Shown here: positions 8,238 to 16,014 of the stretch, one piece after another
How the letters are laid out: each line of letters starts with the position of its first letter
Position numbering within the stretch: the first letter of the stretch is position 1
Source: Desulfobacterales bacterium
GTDB taxonomy: Bacteria > Desulfobacterota > Desulfobacteria > Desulfobacterales > JAHEIW01
Reading direction: 5' to 3'
Length of the DNA: 32,098 nucleotides
Assembly (NCBI GenBank): GCA_030145015.1
Contig: JAQYWI010000049.1
Span: 1-32,098 of the forward strand
Made by a program: the position numbers and the translations under genes
Notes under the pieces: model-generated
What the model was told of the DNA's origin: nothing
The model's database searches: none
What the model saw: only the letters and a program-made list of their open reading frames with translations

Positions 8238-9647
8238 CTATTCATCCAAATAATCCTTTAAATCAATCTCTCCCCAGCCGATCGGCCACGCGCGTTCAAA
8301 ATTTTTCCGCTCCTGCTCTCGATAGGGGACCGGTTTGGTGGCATCTATGGCCCACTTGCCGACCACCGAAGGCAACCGCGTTTTTTGTGTATGCGGAAAT
8401 GCACCTTCAACGGGGGTTGCAACCGGATCAAAGGGCCAGATGCGGGCGTTGTTGATAATTGTCGTGTGTTTACTCGGATCGACGCGCGTGGAGAGAGCGT
8501 ACATGATATCGCGATAATCGTAGATATCGATGTCCGGGTCAACCGCAATTGCCATTTTCATATTGGCCCAGGGAGCGCCTAATGTGGCCATCAGCGCATC
8601 TGTCACCTGCCCGTCTGCGGCCGGCTCGACTTGAATGATTACGACCTGAGCCGCCCCTCCCTGGGGAAAATGAACATCGTGGACGTTTAATCCCATGGAT
8701 TTAATACGCTCATAAATAATGGCTTCATGAAAGAGCCGCGGCATCTCCTGGTGATCTGTAAAGGGAGTCGTCTGGACATGTCGAAAAATCGGGTCTTTGC
8801 GCATGGTGATAGCCGTTACTTCAAATACCGGCTGCTGCTGATCGTAGGGACAAAATAAGGCGTTCGGCCCGGGATTGGGTCCGTCCTGCGCCATGCGGGT
8901 GGGACTGACAAGTCCCTCAATGACAATCGAGGCATCCGCCGGTACCTTAAGATCCACGGTTTTACAACGCGTGATCTCGCCGACCTGTCCGGTAATGGCT
9001 TCAAACAGCTCCAGTTCGCAAAAATCCTCATGGGGATAGGAGTAACAGCAGGCCAGTTCCCAGGCCGGATGGGCGCCGATGACCACTGCCTGGGGCATGG
9101 GCGCTTCTTGGGCCCTGTATTTTGCCAGGATTTGATTGGCCGTAGGCGTGACAAAAGATGTGACCATCTCGTTGCGGCTCAACACACCGCATCGGGGGAA
9201 CATCTGATTTAACTTACCGGTATCCGGATGCTGCTGCACGGCAAAGCCGGCAGTATACGGATAGGGATCCAAGGGCGTGTGCAGCGGTACCGGCAGGACA
9301 TTAAGATCAATTTCATCACCCTCGAACACACGCTCCTGACAGGATCCGGTTTTAACCTCTTTGAGTGTCCGGGGCCCTGTACGCAGCACCTCAGCCAGGC
9401 GTTTGACGACTTCATCCGGTTGACAGCCAAGCACCAATGCCTGGGCCTTACGATTGACAAAAAGTTGATCCACCATCCGAAATTCCGGGTAGCCAACAAT
9501 GTTATCAAAAACAATGGTATCGTCTGCCTGGGCCACGAGCGCACCGATATGATCCAGCCTTACCGGTTTCTTTATCCGCAGGTACTCTCCCTCATGGTCT
9601 TCAAGAAATCCGTGAAGATCCATTTTTTTATTTTTGGCTTTGGCCAT
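8238..9647 (-). CDS. UbiD-family prFMN-dependent (de)carboxylase with altered active-site loop
   Basis: A 469-aa protein of UbiD length. Family landmarks are GDEIDLNVLPVPLHTPLD (about 110-127), AVDPDIDIYDYRDIMYALSTRVDP (368-391) and DATKP near the C-terminus. By alignment from memory with fungal Fdc1, N147, H193 and E244 match the Mn/K ligands of the prenylated-FMN site, and R152 matches the catalytic arginine. The usual E-G-P-F-G-E loop reads D-G-P-N-P-G at 255-260, so the second catalytic glutamate appears to be glycine. UbiD enzymes reversibly decarboxylate aromatic, heteroaromatic or acrylic acids; the partner prenyltransferase UbiX is not in this window. It is last in the minus-strand operon, 37 bp after an RdhA homologue, following a dedicated transporter. 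A substrate such as a hydroxybenzoate or a furan carboxylate (HmfF-like) is speculation. GGGGGTAGGA lies upstream of the ATG. Confidence 0.9.
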   Translation of the reverse strand: MAKAKNKKMDLHGFLEDHEGEYLRIKKPVRLDHIGALVAQADDTIVFDNIVGYPEFRMVDQLFVNRKAQALVLGCQPDEVVKRLAEVLRTGPRTLKEVKTGSCQERVFEGDEIDLNVLPVPLHTPLDPYPYTAGFAVQQHPDTGKLNQMFPRCGVLSRNEMVTSFVTPTANQILAKYRAQEAPMPQAVVIGAHPAWELACCYSYPHEDFCELELFEAITGQVGEITRCKTVDLKVPADASIVIEGLVSPTRMAQDGPNPGPNALFCPYDQQQPVFEVTAITMRKDPIFRHVQTTPFTDHQEMPRLFHEAIIYERIKSMGLNVHDVHFPQGGAAQVVIIQVEPAADGQVTDALMATLGAPWANMKMAIAVDPDIDIYDYRDIMYALSTRVDPSKHTTIINNARIWPFDPVATPVEGAFPHTQKTRLPSVVGKWAIDATKPVPYREQERKNFERAWPIGWGEIDLKDYLDE

Positions 9648-9684
9648 GATATCCTACCCCCTTCTTTTTCATAAGAGTTGCGCA

Positions 9685-10965
9685 TCAGTTTTTAGGCGCA
9701 TACTTGCCGGTTTTGTAAATTATTTTATAAAACAGATCATCGCCCCACTTCAGCAACCGGCTTACCTGCGGAATTTTTTTTCTCACAAACCAGCGAACCA
9801 TATCATGTCCGATCCCCGGCTGTTTGTTAAAGGGACACACATTAATGCACTGATAACAATCGATGTGGTACATGCCCTTATCGGTTTTAGCGCCGTTCTT
9901 ATACCAGTAGCGCAAACATTTCTCGCCGTTCAGCGGCCATTTTAAAAGTCCGGGATTGGTAGAGGCAGTGCGCGCCGTGGCAATCCGTTTGCCATATAGG
10001 ATCGCCTGCGAGGGACAGTACTCGGCGCATTTTTCACAAATTCGGCAAAATTCGGTCACTCCGAAATCAACCGGAGCTGTCGGTTTGAGGGGCAGATCGG
10101 TGAGCACTTTGCACAGCCTTACCCGGGGTCCGAATTCCGGCGTAATCAACGTTCCAAGGCGAGCCAGCTGCCCCAGACCTGCATCAACAGCCAAGGGGAT
10201 GCTCAAAGCCGTATCGTTGCCGCAGGCAATGGCGGTGTAGCCCAGCGAAGCAATAAACTTCGCTACCGCCGGACTCAGAAAGGCCATCTTCGAGTAGCCC
10301 AGACCGGCAGCCGCGCTGGCTCTGGCAGTCGGCGCATGCCGAACATAGTCATAATTGGTTTCAATGGCCATTACGACCGCATATTTTATACTGGACGGAA
10401 TTTTGGTATCCAGATCGATTTCTTGATGACCATAGCGTTCCCATCCCTTTTTATAAAGCCAGTTGCGATTCAGCTCGGTGATGCCTACCAGACTGGCGCC
10501 CAGGAACAAAGCCGCGTCTTTAACGATTTCAGACATTTCTGCCGGAGAGGCCACCGGTAGTTTGGGGGGCTCCCAGGGCAGCCCGATCGTGCCGGGGCTC
10601 CAGAGTCCTTCCCAATCGTAAAAGCAGCCCAAATCATCCGAGAGTCGCGGTCGCGTCCAATTGCCGGTATGGCAGTTGGTGGCCATGGCATTATGAAATC
10701 CGGCAATTCGCAACGCAAGGTCGATCTGAGTGTATCCCGACTCGTCGCGGGGAACCACCCCCTGCCGGCCGATCGCAGGCACCAGTGTGTCCAGAAACTC
10801 TTTTTCCCAACCCCCGGGGGGAACATAACCTCGAGAAAGCGGGGTCATTTTTTCATCGAAGCGCTCAAGCGGATGAACAATATCTTTAGTATAAGCTGGT
10901 TCCGACAATTCCTGTATTCCTTGGCGTCTGTAAGTCTTACCGTGAATGCTAATTGCTACGGACAT
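9685..10965 (-). CDS. Reductive dehalogenase (RdhA) homologue, soluble, no Tat signal
   Basis: A 426-aa protein with the corrinoid-binding and ferredoxin halves of RdhA. LGYSKM-(20)-CGNDTALS and VDAGLGQLARLGTLITPEFGPRVR are diagnostic. Compared from memory with PceA (Y246, N272, R305), Y224, N250 and R283 have identical spacing. Two [4Fe-4S] motifs follow: C307-x2-C310-x2-C313-x3-C317P and C350-x19-C370-x2-C373-x3-C377P. There is no RR Tat motif, signal peptide or membrane segment, so it is cytoplasmic. It therefore more likely has a catabolic role, as in BhbA/NpRdhA-type enzymes, than a respiratory one. No RdhB anchor gene accompanies it. AGGAGAAG precedes the ATG. It lies between LivF and the UbiD gene in one operon. 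Epoxyqueuosine reductase (QueG) shares the fold, but the GND motif and length favour RdhA. The halogenated substrate is unknown. Confidence 0.85.
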   Translation of the reverse strand: MSVAISIHGKTYRRQGIQELSEPAYTKDIVHPLERFDEKMTPLSRGYVPPGGWEKEFLDTLVPAIGRQGVVPRDESGYTQIDLALRIAGFHNAMATNCHTGNWTRPRLSDDLGCFYDWEGLWSPGTIGLPWEPPKLPVASPAEMSEIVKDAALFLGASLVGITELNRNWLYKKGWERYGHQEIDLDTKIPSSIKYAVVMAIETNYDYVRHAPTARASAAAGLGYSKMAFLSPAVAKFIASLGYTAIACGNDTALSIPLAVDAGLGQLARLGTLITPEFGPRVRLCKVLTDLPLKPTAPVDFGVTEFCRICEKCAEYCPSQAILYGKRIATARTASTNPGLLKWPLNGEKCLRYWYKNGAKTDKGMYHIDCYQCINVCPFNKQPGIGHDMVRWFVRKKIPQVSRLLKWGDDLFYKIIYKTGKYAPKN

Positions 10966-11007
10966 TCATCTTCTCCTAAGTGCTGTTCCAGGATCAAGTC
11001 TCACAAA

Positions 11008-11155
11008 GGTTTCAGGTGTTCCGCCGGCGGATTCGGTGTCAATCGGTTTTCGAGTACGAGGACGAGGACGGGTACGAGGACGATATTTTATTCGCCTCAT
11101 TTCACTCGTCCTCGTACTCGGGTGCCGTCCAATAATACCTCTGAAACCTGAAACC
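11008..11155. repeat. GC-rich inverted repeat with internal tandem GTACGAGGACG words
   Basis: CGAGTACGAGGACG (11051-11064) is a perfect 14-bp reverse complement of CGTCCTCGTACTCG (11107-11120). GTACGAGGACG is repeated directly at 11054-11064 and 11072-11082. Outer GGTTTCAG (11009-11016) pairs with CTGAAACC (11141-11148). It lies in the 228-bp gap between livF and the RdhA gene. A stem here could attenuate or process the long operon mRNA before the RdhA and UbiD genes. No gene is seen in this gap. Confidence 0.8.
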
Positions 11156-11193
11156 AAAATAAACTGGAAGGACTGGATTTATAATAATGCTTG

Positions 11194-11919
11194 CTAACAG
11201 ACTGCGGGCGCGACCTTACCGCCAAGGTAGGCATCACAGAGCTTTTCATCACATAAAAGACCTTCACAGGTATCGGCCATAACGATCTCTCCGGTTTCCA
11301 TGACATAGCCCCGATCTGCCACCTGGAGTGCTTTGAGCGCATTTTGTTCCACCAGCAGGATGGTCATGCCGGACCGATGCAAATCAGAAATAATCAAAAA
11401 AATCTCCTTAATCAGAATTGGGGACAGGCCCAGAGACGGTTCATCCATCATCAGAATTTTCGGACGCGCCAGCATGGCCCGCCCAATAGCCAGCATTTGC
11501 TGCTCGCCCCCCGAGAGTACATCTGCTGACAGATGCATCCGTTTTGCAAGGATCGGAAAGCGCTCAAAGACCTGTTCAATATCAAGTTTGATTTCCGCAC
11601 GATCCGCGCGGCAATAAGCACCCATCAAAAGATTCTCATAAACCGTCATCCTGCGCAGGATGTTGCGCCCTTCCGGCACCAGCACCAAACCTTTTTTCAC
11701 CCGGGCCGATGGTGATTTGCGATGCATCGGTGTGCCCTTGTACTCAATCGAACCGGCGCTGGCTGAAATTAATCCGCAAATGGTCTTCAAAAGCGTCGTC
11801 TTGCCCGCTCCGTTGGCCCCGATCAGCGTAATAATTTCACCATCTTCAATCTCAAGAGACACGCCTTTTAAAACCTTTATTTTTCCATAGCCGGCCTCAA
11901 GATCTGATATTCTCAGCAC
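11194..11919 (-). CDS. livF: Branched-chain/aromatic-acid ABC transporter ATP-binding protein LivF (copy 1)
   Basis: A 241-aa LivF-type ATPase. Walker A GANGAGKTT is at residues 34-42, the signature LSGGEQQMLAIGRA is near 134, Walker B ILMMDEPSLGLSP follows, and LLVEQNA ends in the family-typical manner. The start is GTG at 11919, directly after the livG stop, with AAGGAGG 5-6 bp upstream; translation gives MLRISDLEAGYG. It powers uptake with LivG, LivH, LivM and the binding protein encoded upstream. HAAT transporters of this family import amino acids and, in aromatic degraders, aromatic or dicarboxylic acids. The operon context suggests the latter. Confidence 0.95.
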   Translation of the reverse strand: MLRISDLEAGYGKIKVLKGVSLEIEDGEIITLIGANGAGKTTLLKTICGLISASAGSIEYKGTPMHRKSPSARVKKGLVLVPEGRNILRRMTVYENLLMGAYCRADRAEIKLDIEQVFERFPILAKRMHLSADVLSGGEQQMLAIGRAMLARPKILMMDEPSLGLSPILIKEIFLIISDLHRSGMTILLVEQNALKALQVADRGYVMETGEIVMADTCEGLLCDEKLCDAYLGGKVAPAVC

Positions 11920-12687
11920 CTATTCCTCCTTCCCGAGATAGGCTTCCTTGACCTTCTCATCCTGCTGAATGTCCTCCGGGGTTCCTTCAGTGATTCTAAT
12001 ACCGAAATTTAATACGAAAATATATTCACAAATTTTCATAACAAAGTCCATGTCATGGTCAATCACCAGGATCGCCATACCCTGTTTTTTGGCATGTATC
12101 TTGGCGATAATATGAAGCAATTCCTCGGTTTCGCGTATATTCATCCCGGCGGCCGGTTCATCGAGCAGCAATAGTTTGGGTCGCGTGGCCAGCGCCCTGG
12201 CAATCTCTACTTTGCGCTGACTGCCGTAAGGAAGCGTTACCGCTTTGCGTTGTCTATCTCCCCATAAATCAAGCAGTGTGAGAATCTCTTGGGCCTCGGC
12301 TTTCAGTTCCTTTTCGCGCTGTCTGTCCGGCAATATACGACGTCCGTTGCCCGCGTGCGTTAAAAAATTTTGAGCGATCAGAATGTGCTCCCAGGTTGTC
12401 AGGTTCGGAAACAGCCGGATCGTCTGAAAGGTGCGAGCGACTCCCATTCGTGTAATCCGATGGGGTTTGGCTGAAGTTATTTCCCGGTCGCCTAAGAAAA
12501 CCGCGCCGCCGTCGCAGGGGTAAACACCGGTGATCAGATTGAACACGGTCGTTTTGCCGGCGCCGTTCGGTCCGATAAGACCGCAGATTTGCCCCGGTAA
12601 GACTTGAAGATCCAGGCTATCCACTGCGGTCAGCCCTCCAAAATTTTTATCGACATCCTTTAAACTCAGAATCGGTGTGACGCTCAA
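11920..12687 (-). CDS. livG: ABC transporter ATP-binding protein LivG (copy 1)
   Basis: A 255-aa LivG-type ATPase. It has Walker A GPNGAGKTT near residue 38, the LivG-specific RTFQTIRLFPNLT segment, a LPYGSQRKVEIARAL signature, Walker B LLLLDEPAAGMN, and the H-loop VIDHDMDFVM. The start codon is TTG at 12687 with AAAGGAGG about 7 bp upstream. TTGA overlaps the stop of livM, so translation is coupled. The C-terminal DEKVKEAYLGKEE is family-typical. It forms the heterodimeric ATPase with LivF. Confidence 0.95.
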   Translation of the reverse strand: MSVTPILSLKDVDKNFGGLTAVDSLDLQVLPGQICGLIGPNGAGKTTVFNLITGVYPCDGGAVFLGDREITSAKPHRITRMGVARTFQTIRLFPNLTTWEHILIAQNFLTHAGNGRRILPDRQREKELKAEAQEILTLLDLWGDRQRKAVTLPYGSQRKVEIARALATRPKLLLLDEPAAGMNIRETEELLHIIAKIHAKKQGMAILVIDHDMDFVMKICEYIFVLNFGIRITEGTPEDIQQDEKVKEAYLGKEE

Positions 12688-13544
12688 GGTTTAGCCTCCT
12701 TTAGCGATGGACGCCAATAGTCCCAGCGAAACATATCCCGGGTTAGAATCCCCGATGGCCTGATGATCATCAGCACGATAATGACCAATCCGAAAAAGGC
12801 ACCGCGCCAATCATGTAAGATCCGGGTAAATTCGGGCAGCAGCGTAAAAATGGCGGCACCCATGACGCCGCCCCAAAATGTCAACATGCCGCCCATGATC
12901 ACAAAAAGCACCATGTAAATAGATTTCCAGACATTAAAGAATTCCGGCTCAATATACAGGTAATAATGCGCAAACAGACCACCGGCGACCCCGGCAATAA
13001 ACGCACCCAGACCAAATGCCCCGATCTTTAGACGAACGATGTTAACCCCCATAAGCTCACTGACCGTTTCGTCATCGTGAGTGGCCAGCATGGCCAGGCC
13101 CAACCGCGAGCGTGAAAGGAAATGCAGAAAGATTAAAAAGAATATGACCCAGCCCCAGATCCAAAAAACCGAGATCGGGTCGTTGCCGATACCACGAAAA
13201 CCATAGGCCCCGCCGGTTAAAGGCTCCAGAAAATTCATAAAGAAATTGCGGACGATTTCACCAAAACCAAGGGTGGCCATTGCCAGAAAAAGGCCTTTTA
13301 ACCTGAGGGCCGGAAATCCCACCAGCAGACCGATAAATCCGGCGACGACACCAGCTGCTATCAATGCCGGGAAGAGCGGAATATGAAGATGAACGGTCAG
13401 CATCGCTGAAATGTAGGCCCCAATGGCCATAAACCCGGCATTGCCAATGGAAAGCTGTCCGGTGACCATGGGACAATAAACACTCAGGGCCAACAAGACG
13501 TTAATTCCCAGCGCCGACATTAAATCCAGATGATAAATGCTCAC
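12684..13544 (-). CDS. livM: ABC transporter permease LivM (copy 1)
   Basis: A 286-aa integral membrane protein of the LivM/LivH family. The signature region is TGQLSIGNAGFMAIGAYISAML (about 29-50) followed by GFPALRLKGLFLAMATLGFGEIVR (about 75-98). A cytoplasmic loop RLGLAMLATHDDETVSELMGVN contacts the ATPase. Several hydrophobic helices and the C-terminal RPSGIL motif agree. It starts with GTG at 13544, GGAAAGGA upstream, two bases after the livH stop. It makes the translocation channel with LivH. Confidence 0.95.
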   Translation of the reverse strand: MSIYHLDLMSALGINVLLALSVYCPMVTGQLSIGNAGFMAIGAYISAMLTVHLHIPLFPALIAAGVVAGFIGLLVGFPALRLKGLFLAMATLGFGEIVRNFFMNFLEPLTGGAYGFRGIGNDPISVFWIWGWVIFFLIFLHFLSRSRLGLAMLATHDDETVSELMGVNIVRLKIGAFGLGAFIAGVAGGLFAHYYLYIEPEFFNVWKSIYMVLFVIMGGMLTFWGGVMGAAIFTLLPEFTRILHDWRGAFFGLVIIVLMIIRPSGILTRDMFRWDYWRPSLKEAKP

Positions 13545-13546
13545 GC

Positions 13547-14422
13547 TTAAATCCTTTCCCTTTCAGCCTGGAGCATCCCTAGAATTCCCTGCGGCCGGAT
13601 GACCAGGGCCAGAAATAATGCACCGTATACCGCAAAATCCTTGGCGGTGGCGCCCAGGTATCCCACGCTGAGCACTTCAATGATACCAATCAACATGCCG
13701 CCGACAATAGCACCCCTTATATTGCCCATGCCGCCCACAATCATGGCGGCGATGCCTTTAATTCCGGGCTCCATTCCCATAAAGGGTGATACGATCGAAA
13801 AGCTCAGCCCAAACAGGATCCCGCTGGCACCGGCCAGGGCACCCGAGGCAAAAAAAGCGGCCGGGATAATCAGATTTGAATCGACACCCAATATACTGGC
13901 CGTATCTATGTTTTCGGCCACCGCGCGCATGCCGCGACCGATCCGGGTTCGCTGGATAAAAAGGTCTAATCCGATCATAATAACAACCGCCGCCGCAAGG
14001 ATAATGAGCTCTGTGGATGAGATCAGAACCGGTCCGATATGAAAATCTACGGGCTCGATCCACTGCGGAAATTGGGATCGCTCGGACCCCCAGATATTTT
14101 CCGCTGTGCTTCCAATTAAAATCGAAAACCCCATGGTGCTGAGCAAAGGAACTGACGGTGGGGAGTTGCGTAATGGTCGAAAAGAGACGCGTTCAATAAT
14201 TAAACAAGTGCAACCCGTGCAGATCATCGCCAGGGGAAAGGCGACGTAAAACGGCATTCCGAAATTAACAAAGGTCAGCCCAAAAACAGCACCCAGCATA
14301 AAGAGTTCGCCGATGGCAAAATTCAGCATATTCAAGACCCCCATCAACAGGGTAAACGAGATGGCGATCAGTGCATAAGTGCTCCCCAGCATAATGCCGT
14401 TAAACAGCTGCTGTAAAAACAA
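13547..14422 (-). CDS. livH: ABC transporter permease LivH (copy 1)
   Basis: A 291-aa permease. The N-terminus FNGIMLGSTYALIAISFTLLMGVLNMLNFAIGELFMLGA is characteristic of LivH. GRGMRAVAENIDTASILGVD is the cytoplasmic coupling loop, and GGMGNIRGAIVGGMLIGIIE and RPQGILG close the protein. The start is TTG at 14422 with AAAGGAG 6 bp upstream; the next in-frame ATG would cut into the first helix. It follows the membrane RdhA homologue gene by 67 bp and belongs to the same operon. Confidence 0.94.
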   Translation of the reverse strand: MFLQQLFNGIMLGSTYALIAISFTLLMGVLNMLNFAIGELFMLGAVFGLTFVNFGMPFYVAFPLAMICTGCTCLIIERVSFRPLRNSPPSVPLLSTMGFSILIGSTAENIWGSERSQFPQWIEPVDFHIGPVLISSTELIILAAAVVIMIGLDLFIQRTRIGRGMRAVAENIDTASILGVDSNLIIPAAFFASGALAGASGILFGLSFSIVSPFMGMEPGIKGIAAMIVGGMGNIRGAIVGGMLIGIIEVLSVGYLGATAKDFAVYGALFLALVIRPQGILGMLQAERERI

Positions 14423-14489
14423 AGTGGCTCCTTTCAGTTAGCGCCCCATTCATCTGTGCGCATTCGCAGCGTCGCAAGGCGCTCCCAGG

Positions 14490-15875
14490 CTAATTCGAGG
14501 TTTTGCCCCAGTTCTGGGTCTCAGAAGGCATCTGAATCTCATCGGGCAGCGGCATCCGTTTCCAGCGGTGGTGTTTGCCGTAAAAAATCACCATAATCCA
14601 GTAAAGCACCCGGCGGGCCACGATGGAACGCGCCGCGCCAAACAGGGTGATTCGATGGACGAAAGAACGCGGTTTATTATAGGGACAAACTTTCAAACAC
14701 TGGGTACAACCGAAGGTGTTACCCCCCGTGACCCAGAAACCGAAACATTTGGTATAGTCCTGGGGCCACTTGCGATAGCCTCTGACCACCTCTTTTTCAG
14801 CGGCCAGCGCCTGGGCCGGGCAGTTGATTTCGCATACCCGGCAGCTTTCGCAAAAATCCTGCACCCCGATATCGACGGGTTTGTCCGGGATCAATTCAAG
14901 CTCGGTCGTGACCGACGCCAGCCGTACCCGCGGACCGAATTTTTCCGTAATAATATAGTTATGGCGCCCCTGTTCACCCAGACCGGCGTCAACTGCATGG
15001 GGCACCTGTAAAACCTGCTCATTGCGCACATGGTGTGCTTTGGCGGAATAACCCAGCTGCCGGATGTAAGCTGCGACCGCGCAGGAAATCTGGGCAAGCT
15101 CATAATAGGTCTTTCCGATTTCACCCAGCGCTTCGTCATTCTTTGCGGAAAGGGTCTTCTGAATTTTATGAAAATCCATCTCCCGGCCGAAAACGATGGC
15201 ATATTTGTGCTTTATATCCACCGGTGTGGTTACGGCGGGTCCGGTTCCGAGCTTGGATTCTTCATATGAAAATGTCTCGCTGTAGCAAAAATCCTCTTTG
15301 ACCTTTGTAATACCCACCAGATCAGCCCCGCAATACCGTGCAGTTCGTTTAAGTTCTTTGGTGATCTCTTCGGGCGTAAAGTCTGCCTGCCTTTCCGGGT
15401 TGACCTTTCCATCGGCCTGAGGTCTCAGACCCATCGCCAGCGTCCAGTAAACGCCTCCGAAGGGATCGCGGCTCTGAAGGGCCCAGCGTTGCTTACTGAC
15501 TTCAGGACCATAACCGCCTACATGGGCAATATTAAAGGCGGTGTCTTTCTGGTTGAACCGCTCAGGATCGCCCACGCGCATCCCTTCAGTGCCTTTGAGT
15601 GCCACGCGTCGCCGGCCGATCGGAACGAACATGGCAATCGTAAAAAGAACCATAAGGGCTGCAAAGATGCCCTGGAGGCTTTTCATTAGATTGCCGTCCA
15701 GCATGCCGTTGGCCTGGGCCTGGGCATAAAAAATCAGAAAAACCAGCATGGCAACCGTACAAATAACCCCCCGGATGCCGGCTTTGGGTTCTTTTTCCCA
15801 ATAGGCACTCATGGCAAACCAGAACGTAAAAATTGTATAGATGCAAATTAAGGCAAAAAGAAAATAGAAGATCAT
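14490..15875 (-). CDS. Membrane-anchored reductive dehalogenase (RdhA) homologue
   Basis: A 461-aa protein with three predicted membrane helices at about residues 2-22, 36-54 and 64-86, then an RdhA-type domain. VDAGLGEQGRHNYIITEKFGPRVR is diagnostic. Y257, N285 and R318 are candidates for the RdhA catalytic Tyr/Asn/Arg. Tyr-Asn spacing is two residues longer than in PceA, and the motif reads NEQV rather than NDT. Two [4Fe-4S] motifs follow: C342-x2-C345-x2-C348-x3-C352P and C377-x12-C390-x2-C393-x3-C397P. There is no Tat motif. The helices resemble a fused RdhB-like anchor. If the hydrophobic start inserts as an ordinary anchor, the catalytic domain's side of the membrane cannot be settled by eye. 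The gene lies between the transporter's binding-protein gene and livH, so it is likely co-expressed with uptake. Loss of dehalogenase activity and a different corrinoid/Fe-S reductase role are possible. Confidence 0.8.
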   Translation of the reverse strand: MIFYFLFALICIYTIFTFWFAMSAYWEKEPKAGIRGVICTVAMLVFLIFYAQAQANGMLDGNLMKSLQGIFAALMVLFTIAMFVPIGRRRVALKGTEGMRVGDPERFNQKDTAFNIAHVGGYGPEVSKQRWALQSRDPFGGVYWTLAMGLRPQADGKVNPERQADFTPEEITKELKRTARYCGADLVGITKVKEDFCYSETFSYEESKLGTGPAVTTPVDIKHKYAIVFGREMDFHKIQKTLSAKNDEALGEIGKTYYELAQISCAVAAYIRQLGYSAKAHHVRNEQVLQVPHAVDAGLGEQGRHNYIITEKFGPRVRLASVTTELELIPDKPVDIGVQDFCESCRVCEINCPAQALAAEKEVVRGYRKWPQDYTKCFGFWVTGGNTFGCTQCLKVCPYNKPRSFVHRITLFGAARSIVARRVLYWIMVIFYGKHHRWKRMPLPDEIQMPSETQNWGKTSN

Positions 15876-15923
15876 AATTTCCTCACCGGAATCCGCCGAA
15901 GGCTGAAAATTAATTTAAAATTG

Positions 15924-16008
15924 CGAATTGAGGAATTCAGGTATGAACCCGCCAGAGGGTTTTGCCGGATGCTGTTGACATTATAGAATTCCTGAATTCC
16001 TCAATTTG
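15924..16008. repeat. Perfect 16-bp inverted repeat (hairpin) between binding-protein and membrane RdhA genes
   Basis: AATTGAGGAATTCAGG (15926-15941) is the exact reverse complement of CCTGAATTCCTCAATT (15991-16006), extended by a G-T wobble and a C-G pair. The 49-nt loop holds a smaller CCGCCAGAGGG...CCGG structure. It sits just after the stop of the binding-protein gene. Such a stem typically protects binding-protein mRNA and lowers read-through into downstream operon genes; that role is inferred. Confidence 0.82.
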
Positions 16009-16014
16009 TCGTGA

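Noticed and set aside
9685..10965. Epoxyqueuosine reductase (QueG)
   Set aside because: QueG shares the corrinoid/Fe-S fold, but the GND motif, the DAGLGQxxRxG block, length and context fit RdhA better.
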